From assembly GCA_020056225.1 (NCBI GenBank), contig JAGVIE010000023.1, positions 100,486-164,485 of the forward strand: a stretch of DNA of 64,000 bases, in the 5' to 3' direction. Shown one piece after another: positions 46,764 through 54,325 of this stretch. The position numbers and the translations under genes were made by a program. The DNA is from Bacteroidota bacterium (GTDB taxonomy: Bacteria > Bacteroidota > Ignavibacteria > UBA10030 > SZUA-254). Numbering within the stretch: position 1 is the first letter of the stretch; every line of letters starts with the position of its first letter. The notes below the pieces were generated by a model, which ran no database searches, was not told the origin of the DNA, and was given only the letters and a program-made list of their open reading frames with translations.

Positions 46764-47354
46764 CTATATACTATTCCCCGTATAAGATACAGTAATAATT
46801 TCTTCACCAGTATAAATACCCGCCGGAGCGTTAGATGGTACCATCGGATTACCACCCAAATAGATTACTGCCTTTTTGCCATTCTCCGGCAAATGTAACA
46901 GTGTCCCATTGAGTGGATTGAAAAAATGATAATTTCCTGTAGATTCGTCAACCACACTCGCGGAATTATTATCGTAACCCATACTTATGAAGTCCCATTC
47001 ATTTTCATTGTTGTAAATCTTCCCCACAAGTTGAAAGGAAACTATGACAGCTGAAAAAGGATTTCCGTCAATTTCAATACGGGCAGGCTCGAATTGTTCT
47101 TCGCCGTTGCAAGGAATAATATTATACGGAGTTCCAATCTCAGTAGCTATACTTTTATAGTTGAACCCTGGCTTCAGATTATGGAAGTTACAGTTTCTTG
47201 TGATAGAAATCTCCAGTGGTCTTGATTCGAGATTTACCAATATTCTAGCTGCTGCATCGATCGGCTCTGAAACAATCGGCATTTGACAAATAACGCTGTC
47301 GATTCGGATAAAGCCGATCAAAACAAAAAATATTGCTTTAATATAATTGATCAT
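46764..47354 (-). CDS. Exported DUF4402-like protein
   Basis: A 196-residue protein with a signal peptide (1-23, ending VICQ). The C-terminus, with FFNPLNGTLLHLPENGKKAVIYLGGNPMVPSNAPAGIYTGEEIITVSYT, matches the pattern of DUF4402 proteins (GGxxxVPxxxPAGxYTGxxxVTVxY), small beta-sandwich proteins thought to be surface or fimbria-like. No sorting domain is seen. Faces the STAS gene tail-to-tail. Confidence 0.7.
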   Translation of the reverse strand: MINYIKAIFFVLIGFIRIDSVICQMPIVSEPIDAAARILVNLESRPLEISITRNCNFHNLKPGFNYKSIATEIGTPYNIIPCNGEEQFEPARIEIDGNPFSAVIVSFQLVGKIYNNENEWDFISMGYDNNSASVVDESTGNYHFFNPLNGTLLHLPENGKKAVIYLGGNPMVPSNAPAGIYTGEEIITVSYTGNSI

Positions 47355-47625
47355 ATTTTTCAGTAATTATTGTATGAAATATCTATTTATCTATTCGTTC
47401 ACTATTTTTCGCTAATCTGATGATCAATCTCGCATATTATTTTGAGCTTATTCGTTCGATGAATCACATCGAGTAACCTGAATCACGTGCAAGATAAACT
47501 ATGCGGAATCGCGGTCTAATTCGGGTTAAATGGAGAAAAGAAATATTGCGGGCAGGCATCAATTGAGTGAGGGCACGGAGCAGGATGAACTATTGAAAAT
47601 ATTATGAAGAACGAGTAATATAATG
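47355..47625. other. Intergenic stretch without recognised features
   Basis: About 270 bases between the start of the DUF4402-like gene and the small-RNA candidate. It must hold the minus-strand promoter of that gene, but I cannot point to convincing boxes. No open frame of note on either strand. Confidence 0.5.
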
Positions 47626-47654
47626 TTGACAATGATTAGTGGGATTATTAAATT
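47626..47654 (+). promoter_or_regulatory. Promoter of a candidate small RNA
   Basis: TTGACA (47626-47631), a 17-base spacer and TAAATT (47649-47654), with no gene start downstream on this strand before a strong terminator. Confidence 0.55.
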
Positions 47655-47660
47655 CAAGCA

Positions 47661-47743
47661 GAGGCTTTAGTAAGCCCCCGGTTCTCATCAAATTTTGATA
47701 ATGAGAAGAAATCCTGAATCCGAGTGATTCGGGATTTTTTTTT
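47661..47743 (+). ncRNA. Candidate small RNA with three hairpins
   Basis: Between the promoter above and a strong terminator lies about 83 bases without a usable reading frame. Three hairpins can be drawn: GGCTT-TAGT-AAGCC (47663-47676), TTCTCAT...ATGAGAA (47682-47707), and the terminator AAATCCTGAATC-CGAGT-GATTCGGGATTT (47709-47737) ending in nine Ts. The next gene on this strand is 780 bases away. The boundaries are inferred; no known RNA family is recognised. Confidence 0.5.
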
Positions 47744-47848
47744 ATCGCACAAAGATCACATAATGCAATCTATCCGCGATGGAATTCAATTGTATAAGGT
47801 GGGAATCTGCGAGCAGGGATGTACAGGTACCTCGAGAAATTAATTACT

Positions 47849-48217
47849 TTATTTTTTCATTACCATATTGATCGTCCAGAATAATATCTCTAGATCAAAT
47901 GGTTTTGTCAGGATATGATCGGCGCCGAGCCTTTTGCAAATTTCAGTGTTCTTATAATCTGCGTATGCCGTTAGCACAATAACTTTGGTGGAAGGTGTAT
48001 TCTTTTTAATGTGACTTAAGATTTCGAAACCGCCGACTTTTGGCATTTTCAAATCGAGAATTACGAGGTCGAACTTTTTCTTCGCTAACTGAGACATAGC
48101 TTCCTCGCCATCCAGAGCGACATTAGTATCGTAGCCCTCGTCCGAAATGTGTTCCTCTAAAGTTGATGAAGTTTCTTTGTCATCTTCCGCTATAAGAATA
48201 GCGTGTTTCGTATCCAT
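47849..48217 (-). CDS. Stand-alone response regulator receiver
   Basis: A 122-residue CheY-like receiver: ILIAEDDKE near 7-15, phosphoacceptor Asp in DLVILDLKMPK near 56, Thr in VLTAYAD near 82 and Lys in LTKPFD near 106. No output domain and no kinase gene next to it. Confidence 0.93.
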   Translation of the reverse strand: MDTKHAILIAEDDKETSSTLEEHISDEGYDTNVALDGEEAMSQLAKKKFDLVILDLKMPKVGGFEILSHIKKNTPSTKVIVLTAYADYKNTEICKRLGADHILTKPFDLEILFWTINMVMKK

Positions 48218-48373
48218 GAAGTAACCTTTGTTCTTTCTTTATACGTATTCAAGTTAGAAAAAATATACTGCAAAAACAACGTTTCAATCTTTAATACGAA
48301 ATGAAAGAGGCGTTTGTTCCATCACTCACGGCTCATATTGACAAGTTGGTTAGTACGGGCGGATTAGAGAGAG

Positions 48374-48400
48374 CCCCAATCAGAAACGGTTGGGGTTTTG
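48374..48400 (+). terminator. Hairpin terminator upstream of the sugar dehydrogenase gene
   Basis: CCCCAATC pairs with GGTTGGGG across a six-base AGAAAC loop, followed by TTTT. It resembles the terminator at 51140. No gene on this strand ends nearby: the receiver gene is on the other strand, so either a short unseen transcript ends here or the element insulates the next promoter. Confidence 0.7.
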
Positions 48401-48417
48401 TATTTGTTATGATAGTC

Positions 48418-48446
48418 TTGAAAAGCGATATCGAATAAGGCATAAT
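48418..48446 (+). promoter_or_regulatory. Promoter of the sugar dehydrogenase gene
   Basis: TTGAAA (48418-48423), a 17-base spacer, CATAAT (48441-48446); the ATG is about 75 bases downstream. It lies just after the terminator at 48374. Confidence 0.65.
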
Positions 48447-48521
48447 CGGAGAGGAACTTCTTAGCACTAAGCCCGTGTTATATTTTCATATCGCATTCCA
48501 AATCATTACGGAAGGTCCATC

Positions 48522-51095
48522 ATGTTTACATGGAAGTTCAGTCTTTTTTTTGGTGTATTTTTAATTTTATTCGTTGTGCTGTCGTATCCTCTTTACACAC
48601 AGGTGCAAATGAAAGACGCATTCCCAAATCTAACATTTTCAAGTCCGGTAGGTCTGTATCATCCGGGTGACAGCACCGACAGGTTGTTCGTCGTTGGGCA
48701 GGCTGGCGTAATATATGTTTTTCCCAATAATCCTTCAGCAATAACATCGAAAAAATTCCTGGATATTCACGATAGTGTTGCGTTTGGTGGTGAATTAGGA
48801 TTGCTGGGTTTTGCATTTCATCCTCATTATAATACAAATGGCTATTTCTATGTCTATTACACGATGACCAATCCTTCTGGATCTTCGCCATACCTCTCAA
48901 TTATATCGAGGTTCCAGTCCAGTGCAATAAATCCTGATTCAGCAATCCGAAGTAGTGAAATTGTTTTGATGAGGATTAATCAGCCTTACAGTAATCACAA
49001 AGGTGGGCAACTTGCCTTTGGACCGGATGGATATTTGTATATCGGCCTCGGTGATGGTGGAGATGCCGGAGATCCTCAGGGTAACGGACAAAACAAATCA
49101 ACGTTGCTGGGTAAAATTCTTCGCATTGATGTTGATTCTACTATGGGTTTGCAAAATTACAGGATCCCTCCTGACAATCCATTCTATGCCGATACGTCGT
49201 CAACAGTAAAGAAAGAAATCTTTGCATACGGTTTGCGGAATCCATGGCGTTTTAGTTTCGATGTGGTAAGAGGAGGAACGCTTTGGGTTGCCGATGTTGG
49301 TCAAAATAATTGGGAAGAAATTGACACAATCCGGAGTGGGGGTAATTACGGGTGGAATATTACTGAAGGAGCGCATTGCTACAATCCGCCATCAGGTTGT
49401 AACACGACGGGTCTTATAATGCCGATATGGGAGTACAGTCACGTTAGCGGCGGGTGCTCAATCACAGGTGGATTTGTTTACCGGGGGTCAGCGAATTCCT
49501 CTCTCTATGGAAAATATATCTATGCTGATTATTGTTCCCAAAAAATCTGGACGCTCGATCTTCCTCCGGCGGGATCTCCCTCAAACACCTTACTAATGAA
49601 CACAGGAGTGCTTATCTCTTCATTTGGTGTAGACAAGTATGGTGAACTCTATTTTTGTAGTTATATAGATGGCAGGATTTATAAGTTAGTTCCTGATCCG
49701 CCAACGGTTCCAATACTCCTCTTACCGTCTAATGGCGAAATAAACATCAGCACGAATCCGATCCTCCTCTGGAAAAAAGTTCTACTGGCAGAAACATATC
49801 ACGCTCAGGTATCGACTGATTCGGTGTTCACGACATTAGTTGTGAATGATTCGACTCTCACAGATACTGTAAGAATGGTTGGTCCGTTGGCATATGCAAC
49901 GAAGTATTATTGGCGCGTGAGTGCAAAAAACATTAGCAACACAAGTTCTTATTCAGGTATTAGGAGTTTTACAACTACATCGTATCCGGTACAACCCGCT
50001 CCCCCTGTACTTATTGTTCCGCCTGCGGGTTCGGTGGACATGCAAACGCTAATACTGTTTCGGTGGCATTCTTCAACAGGAGCAGCGAGCTATCATCTTC
50101 AGGTTGCAACCGATTCAATATTTTCGGTCGTGCTTTTCGATGATTCCACGCTCATTGATACATCACAATTGTGTGGTCCGCTATCAAATAATTCGATGTA
50201 TTACTGGCGTGTACGCTCAAAGAATGCCGTGGGTTATGGAGTTTTTTCTGAGGTAAGAATATTTCATACTGCAATGTACTCCTACTATTTTCAGATTAAT
50301 CAATCCTGGAACTTGATCTCGATTCCTATTTCTGTAAATGATAGCTTAAAGAACTCTATTTTCCCTACGTCGGTATCAAGTGCTTTTGAATACTCATCCC
50401 CAGGTGGTTATCTCTCCCAAGATACATTGTTGCCAGGTAAGGGTTATTGGTTAAAATTCAATGATAGTCAGACAGTCGCAATTGCCGGTGTTCCTCGCCT
50501 TATTGATACGATCGATATTGTTGTAGGATGGAATTTGATCGGTTCTCTTTCTGACCCGGTTCCGGTCTTGTCCATTGCAAGCATTCCTCCGGGGATTGTT
50601 ATAAGTAATTTCTTCAGATATAACGGTAGCTATTTAGCAACCGATACAATATACTCTGGCTTTGGATACTGGATAAAAGCGGATCAAGAAGGCAAACTTA
50701 TTTTATCCTCGTCTTCTTCTATCGCTGCGCAGAATCGAATCAAGATCGTCTCTTCGGCAGAGTTACCTCCGCCGTCTCCGGAGGAGGTAGCATCATTGCA
50801 CGGAGTCCCGAAAGGGTACTCTCTTGAGAATGCTTACCCAAATCCTTTTAATCCTACAACCACGTTGAAATATGCCCTATCAGGCGAGAGCAGAGTGAAG
50901 TTGGTTATATACAACGTGCTGGGACAGGTTGTTGATGTGTTGATGGACGCAGTAGAAGCCGCAGGATATAAATCGGTAGAATGGAACGCTAACAATGTTG
51001 CGAGTGGAATATACTTCTACCGGCTCGATGCAACAAGCATACTTGATCCGGGCAAATCGTTTACGCAGATAAAGAAGATGTTGTTGCTTAAATAA
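48522..51095 (+). CDS. Secreted PQQ-type sugar dehydrogenase with FN3-like and T9SS domains
   Basis: An 857-residue protein: signal peptide (1-27), a six-bladed GSDH/L-sorbosone-dehydrogenase propeller (about 35-390) with GELGLLGFAFHPHY, GGQLAFGPDGYLYIGLGDGG, GLRNPWRFSFD and GNYGWNITEG, then two fibronectin-like modules (about 395-485 and 490-585, each with YYWRV), a beta region with WNLIS and GYW[LI]K motifs like those of the 933-residue protein at 10.8 kb, and a sorting domain starting NAYPNPFNPTTTLKYAL near 766. It probably oxidises sugars on the cell surface using PQQ; cofactor use is inferred from the family. Confidence 0.9.
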   Translation: MFTWKFSLFFGVFLILFVVLSYPLYTQVQMKDAFPNLTFSSPVGLYHPGDSTDRLFVVGQAGVIYVFPNNPSAITSKKFLDIHDSVAFGGELGLLGFAFHPHYNTNGYFYVYYTMTNPSGSSPYLSIISRFQSSAINPDSAIRSSEIVLMRINQPYSNHKGGQLAFGPDGYLYIGLGDGGDAGDPQGNGQNKSTLLGKILRIDVDSTMGLQNYRIPPDNPFYADTSSTVKKEIFAYGLRNPWRFSFDVVRGGTLWVADVGQNNWEEIDTIRSGGNYGWNITEGAHCYNPPSGCNTTGLIMPIWEYSHVSGGCSITGGFVYRGSANSSLYGKYIYADYCSQKIWTLDLPPAGSPSNTLLMNTGVLISSFGVDKYGELYFCSYIDGRIYKLVPDPPTVPILLLPSNGEINISTNPILLWKKVLLAETYHAQVSTDSVFTTLVVNDSTLTDTVRMVGPLAYATKYYWRVSAKNISNTSSYSGIRSFTTTSYPVQPAPPVLIVPPAGSVDMQTLILFRWHSSTGAASYHLQVATDSIFSVVLFDDSTLIDTSQLCGPLSNNSMYYWRVRSKNAVGYGVFSEVRIFHTAMYSYYFQINQSWNLISIPISVNDSLKNSIFPTSVSSAFEYSSPGGYLSQDTLLPGKGYWLKFNDSQTVAIAGVPRLIDTIDIVVGWNLIGSLSDPVPVLSIASIPPGIVISNFFRYNGSYLATDTIYSGFGYWIKADQEGKLILSSSSSIAAQNRIKIVSSAELPPPSPEEVASLHGVPKGYSLENAYPNPFNPTTTLKYALSGESRVKLVIYNVLGQVVDVLMDAVEAAGYKSVEWNANNVASGIYFYRLDATSILDPGKSFTQIKKMLLLK

Positions 51096-51139
51096 ATTCT
51101 ACTTTAAATATGCCACATCTCCCGAGTGGCATTTGGAAG

Positions 51140-51169
51140 AACCCCCAATCGGAAACAGTTGGGGTTTTT
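51140..51169 (+). terminator. Terminator after the sugar dehydrogenase gene
   Basis: CCCCAATC / AGTTGGGG stem with a GGAAAC-type loop and TTTTT. Almost the same element as at 48374. Confidence 0.85.
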
Positions 51170-51342
51170 CGTTTCTACCGACCCGAGACCTTGTACGCTA
51201 TCAGTATTCGCTATATAGTACACTCCCTAAGCAAAACAACCGAAATCTATTCTCATTTTAACCCCTCAACAATTGCATGCTGAAGTGAATAGGGGATAAA
51301 AGAACTTTGGAGAATAATCTATTTTGTGATATCGTATAGCTT

Positions 51343-51518
51343 ATGACAGGCAAAACTGGGGAACGGGAAACGATTTCCAAATCTGATGAAGAATTGTTAT
51401 CTTATCTCAAATCAATCGGGATATGCACTGTTGACCAATGCAAAAGCTTTTTACTCCTGAAAATCTTTCTCAGGTTATTGCGATGGTTCTCAGGGAAAGT
51501 TTAAAAAATATCATTTAA
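51343..51518 (+). pseudogene. Frameshifted small ORF remnant
   Basis: An ATG at 51343 opens a frame reading ...SDEELLSYLKSIGICTVDQCKS, after which the plausible continuation FTPENLSQVIAMVLRESLKNI lies in the neighbouring frame and stops at 51516-51518. Joined, they give about 58 residues of helix-like composition; unjoined, the first frame ends in an unlikely basic-hydrophobic tail. The switch is near the AAAAGCTTTTT run around 51443, consistent with an indel. No family is recognised. The rest of 51170-51537 shows nothing clear. Confidence 0.4.
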
Positions 51519-51537
51519 AAAATAGGAAGGGTAAACT

Positions 51538-51807
51538 ATGATTTACGATGATGATTTTGAAAATAAAATATCTTGGACGGTAACGGCTTTAAAAATTATC
51601 GGATGGATAGATTTCGGTGTCGGTATATTAATTCTTTTCTTGGCAGCAATTTCTCAACACAAAGCTACACCATTATTCTCTTTCGAATATGGATTTATAA
51701 TGTTTTTTCAAGGAGTGATTGTCTGTGCGCTCCTCAATGCAATTGCTGCAATTGTAACATATCTTTATGATATAAAAAATCGCTTAGATAACAAGGAGGG
51801 AAAATGA
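51538..51807 (+). CDS. Small two-TM membrane protein
   Basis: An 89-residue protein with two hydrophobic segments (about 13-37 and 49-73) and charged ends. AGGAAGG precedes the ATG by eight bases. It overlaps the lipoprotein gene by four bases (ATGA), so the two are co-translated. AT-rich, in a region of orphan genes. Function unknown. Confidence 0.7.
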   Translation: MIYDDDFENKISWTVTALKIIGWIDFGVGILILFLAAISQHKATPLFSFEYGFIMFFQGVIVCALLNAIAAIVTYLYDIKNRLDNKEGK

Positions 51808-52205
51808 AAAAGTATTTGTACATCATTTTTATTTTGTTAATTGGTTGTAGTAATCATCCTAAAGTTGATGATTGGTATGAAAAAATTCAAGATAAGACTC
51901 GTTGGAAAATTGCTAAAATAGATTCACAAAAAGAATGCGTGAAATTACTTCATAGCATGTATGAATCACTCAAGTCAATATCGGATAGTTTAGAGAAAAT
52001 CGATTTGTCAAAACTTGATCGCGAATCTCATGGTGAAATATTGCAAAGAAGACTATTATTGACAAAAGAAGAATTAAAAATATTACAAACACCTTATAAT
52101 CCTAATGATTCACTGAAATTGCATGTTATTATTACCAATGAATCAGATTATTCTTTGTTAACAAAAGAATCTTTAATGCAGGATTTTGTACTTATAAAAA
52201 AATGA
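51804..52205 (+). CDS. Small lipoprotein of unknown function
   Basis: A 133-residue protein with a clear lipoprotein signal (hydrophobic residues 5-13, lipobox LIGC with Cys15). The mature part is helical and highly charged (KSISDSLEKIDLSKLDRESHGEILQRR), possibly coiled coil. Paired with the two-TM protein upstream. No family recognised. Confidence 0.7.
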   Translation: MKKYLYIIFILLIGCSNHPKVDDWYEKIQDKTRWKIAKIDSQKECVKLLHSMYESLKSISDSLEKIDLSKLDRESHGEILQRRLLLTKEELKILQTPYNPNDSLKLHVIITNESDYSLLTKESLMQDFVLIKK

Positions 52206-52288
52206 GCACCTTTGACCGTTACCGCAACGATTATTATTTTTTCTATATCCGTTAACGGTAAACGAAAGAATAGAAGAAATAAATTTGC

Positions 52289-52317
52289 TTGAAAATGTAT
52301 CACAATTATGATACATT
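52289..52317 (+). promoter_or_regulatory. Promoter with overlapping palindromic operator
   Basis: TTGAAA (52289-52294), a 17-base spacer, TACATT (52312-52317). A perfect inverted repeat, AATGTATCA-N6-TGATACATT (52294-52317), covers the spacer and the -10 box, the usual place for a repressor site. Confidence 0.6.
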
Positions 52318-52324
52318 AGCATGG

Positions 52325-52432
52325 TCGGAAATCGCCACTCCGAAATAAAGTATATACCTCAATTTTGAGGATAATCCCCTCATCGCTCATTAGCTTGTGG
52401 CGAGCTAACCGGCAGTGGTGAGGATTTTTTTA
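52325..52432 (+). ncRNA. Structured leader or small RNA ending in a terminator
   Basis: Downstream of the promoter, hairpins can be drawn at CTCAA-TT-TTGAG (about 52359-52370), TTAGCT...AGCTAA (52390-52408) and an outer AATCCCCTCA...TGAGGATT (52373-52426) followed by seven Ts. The terminator ends about ten bases before the next reading frame, so this could be an attenuator leader of that gene or a separate small RNA. No riboswitch family is recognised. Confidence 0.5.
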
Positions 52433-52442
52433 TTTCGTGTAT

Positions 52443-53207
52443 ATGCCAAGAGATAACCATAAAAGATGGAAGTATGGATTGATGGGGATATGCAACAAAA
52501 GATTATATCTTGTCTATGAGTGGAAAGATATTAAGATAGGTTTCCCGCATTCTACTCAAAAAGAAATGGATGAAGAAAGAAAGGGAGCTTCGATTTGTGA
52601 CCATTGGGACAAGAGTTTCTTAATAAAAGATGATTCAATAAAAATTGAAGGTAAATTCATATCAGCAAAAAGGAAAAGCGATGATACTGAGGTATTCTTT
52701 CGGTCTTATGGTGATATAGAAAGTTTTTTTGTAGGTGAGATATTTAAGGAGATAAATGAAGACTCAATTGAACTTTTCAGATGGTGGAATTCAATTCAGT
52801 ATAGGCGAGATATGGGTGCGATAACTCAAGAAGAATTTGCAAAGAAAGAAGAGCTACACAAAAAAAGAAATTATGAATTATCATTTGGGTATCGCTTTTT
52901 TAATCAGATGAATTTGTATTGCCTTACTTATCCTGATGGTGATCTTAGTTCATTTTTTGAAGGAAAAGAATTGAACAGAAAGGAAGTTCCTCTACGTCAA
53001 GCTGCGTTGGATTGCTACAGAGAAGAATCGAACAACCTTTGTAGAGTAAAGAGAAGTGATATCTGTACGGACTATCTCAAAACTCATCAAATTAAAGATA
53101 AGCCAGATTATGATGCGAAAATACTTGCAAATTATATCAACAAAATGAAAACAGAATTGGCTGAATTATTGAAAGAGGAAAAATTAGGAAATAATAGGAG
53201 TGACTGA
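52443..53207 (+). CDS. Unknown protein in the AT-rich accessory region
   Basis: About 254 residues from the ATG at 52443 (a GTG at 52437 is possible). The protein is charged and soluble, rich in aromatic residues, with HKRWKYGLMGICNKRLYLVYEW at the start region and a C-terminal helical part ending KMKTELAELLKEEK. No ribosome binding site is visible because a terminator T run is immediately upstream. No family is recognised; codon use and base composition differ from the housekeeping genes, suggesting acquisition. Confidence 0.55.
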   Translation: MPRDNHKRWKYGLMGICNKRLYLVYEWKDIKIGFPHSTQKEMDEERKGASICDHWDKSFLIKDDSIKIEGKFISAKRKSDDTEVFFRSYGDIESFFVGEIFKEINEDSIELFRWWNSIQYRRDMGAITQEEFAKKEELHKKRNYELSFGYRFFNQMNLYCLTYPDGDLSSFFEGKELNRKEVPLRQAALDCYREESNNLCRVKRSDICTDYLKTHQIKDKPDYDAKILANYINKMKTELAELLKEEKLGNNRSD

Positions 53208-53224
53208 ATAACGATATTTTCATA

Positions 53225-53253
53225 AACTGCATTAGTTAGAAAATGATGCAGTT
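53225..53253 (+). repeat. Inverted repeat downstream of the unknown gene
   Basis: AACTGCAT (53225-53232) and ATGCAGTT (53246-53253), eight bases each, with a 13-base loop. It could form a hairpin in the 3' region of the gene ending at 53207. Confidence 0.5.
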
Positions 53254-53275
53254 CAAAAAATTGTTACATAAAAAG

Positions 53276-53316
53276 CTGGTTGAAAGTTCGCATCATCTTT
53301 CAATCGGTTTTTTTAT
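53276..53316 (+). terminator. Intrinsic terminator of the unknown gene
   Basis: An 11-base-pair stem (CTGGTTGAAAG with CTTTCAATCGG, two G-U pairs), a ten-base loop and a seven-T run. Confidence 0.85.
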
Positions 53317-53666
53317 TTTACGAAAGGTTGAATAATGCAATATATACAAATAATTCAGGAAATCATTAGAAAAGCGCGCAATCATTTTCTTATCCGGAAA
53401 TTATGCTCTTTTTTTCTGCCTCAGAAATTTCTGGAATCCATACGTCTTAAATTGAGAGTCTCTATCATGTTTCACTTGCAAGCTGGCAATCATCGCAAAC
53501 ACCGAAAGAACAAAATATATTGATATTCTCATCGTCATATTATTACGTATGAGGTTACCGAATACTATCTTGTTTTACCAGCCAAAGTTTATTATATTTG
53601 AAGTAACTTAATGTATAAGTACCACTTAAGAGAGATTAAGTTCAAGAAAAATCTAAATTTATTTTC

Positions 53667-53741
53667 GCCCCCGTAGCTCAGTATGGATAGAGCGTCGGTT
53701 TCCTAAACCGCAGGCCGGCAGTTCGACTCTGCCCGGGGGTA
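53667..53741 (+). tRNA. tRNA-Arg (anticodon CCT)
   Basis: A 75-base cloverleaf: acceptor GCCCCCG with CGGGGGT, D stem GCTC/GAGC, anticodon loop TTCCTAA giving CCT (reads AGG), and T arm GGCAG-TTCGACT-CTGCC. The outermost anticodon-stem pair is mismatched (T-C) and the acceptor closes with G-T. CCA is not encoded. It marks the left side of the HEPN/SecB operon. Confidence 0.92.
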
Positions 53742-53767
53742 CAAGTAATACATTTTGGGCTAACCGG

Positions 53768-53796
53768 TTGACATTAAGTAATAAGAATGCTATTTT
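53768..53796 (+). promoter_or_regulatory. Promoter of the HEPN/SecB-like operon
   Basis: TTGACA (53768-53773), a 17-base spacer and TATTTT (53791-53796), about 95 bases before the first gene. Confidence 0.65.
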
Positions 53797-53803
53797 AATG
53801 TCA
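53769..53803. promoter_or_regulatory. Inverted-repeat operator over the operon promoter
   Basis: TGACATTAA (53769-53777) and TTAATGTCA (53795-53803) are perfect 9-base inverted arms. One covers the -35 box, the other the end of the -10 box. This is the typical position of an autoregulatory operator in toxin-antitoxin operons. Confidence 0.6.
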
Positions 53804-53890
53804 TCAATTGTAATATCCGACAAAAAGTTGTAGTCTAACTTAGAAGTAATATATTCTTTTGCTCATTACGCGATTAAAATTAACATCATA

Positions 53891-54325
53891 ATGTATCCGC
53901 TATTGAACAAATCGGAAGAGAATTTTCAGGCAGCCTTTCTATTGATAAATGATAAGAAATTGTTTGCTCCGAGTATCCACTGTTCATATTATGGATGTAT
54001 ACAACATATGCTTCATATAATTTATAGCATCTCAGGTGCTTATAATTTATCAGAAAATGATGCTCCAAGACAAATAGAAAAAGAATTGGGAGAATCAGAT
54101 TCCAATGGTTATCATCATAAAGTTGTAAATAAAATTAGAGATGAATTTCAAAAAATAAATCAGCATAAGAAAGGCTTCGATTTTCGTCGGAAGATATTGG
54201 ACATTAAGAATGTAAGAGTTGATGCCGATTATCTTCCTAAGCAAATTGATGAGCCGATGAGTAATAACACTTTAAATCGGGCATTGGAGATAAGAAAAAT
54301 ATTGCAGGATTCATTTAAAGTATGA
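53891..54325 (+). CDS. HEPN-like protein, first gene of a putative TAC operon
   Basis: A 144-residue all-helical protein. The stretch SEENFQAAFLLINDKKLFAPSIHCSYYGCIQHMLHII (residues 8-44) has the pattern of HEPN helices (K/S-x2-NF-x-AA...S-x-H-x-x-YY), and RVDADY at 109-114 occupies the place of the HEPN R-x4-6-H signature, with the variant ADY seen in UPF0332-type members. The catalytic histidine is thus not in the canonical spot, so RNase activity is uncertain. Its stop overlaps the next start by four bases. Behind a promoter with a palindromic operator and next to a SecB-like gene, a toxin-antitoxin role is plausible. Confidence 0.65.
   Translation: MYPLLNKSEENFQAAFLLINDKKLFAPSIHCSYYGCIQHMLHIIYSISGAYNLSENDAPRQIEKELGESDSNGYHHKVVNKIRDEFQKINQHKKGFDFRRKILDIKNVRVDADYLPKQIDEPMSNNTLNRALEIRKILQDSFKV

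Noticed and set aside
53335..53523. A 62-codon frame reading MQYIQIIQEIIRK
   Set aside because: Biased, low-complexity composition with no family pattern; a GAAAGG site is present, so a small basic peptide is not fully excluded, but support is too weak to list it.
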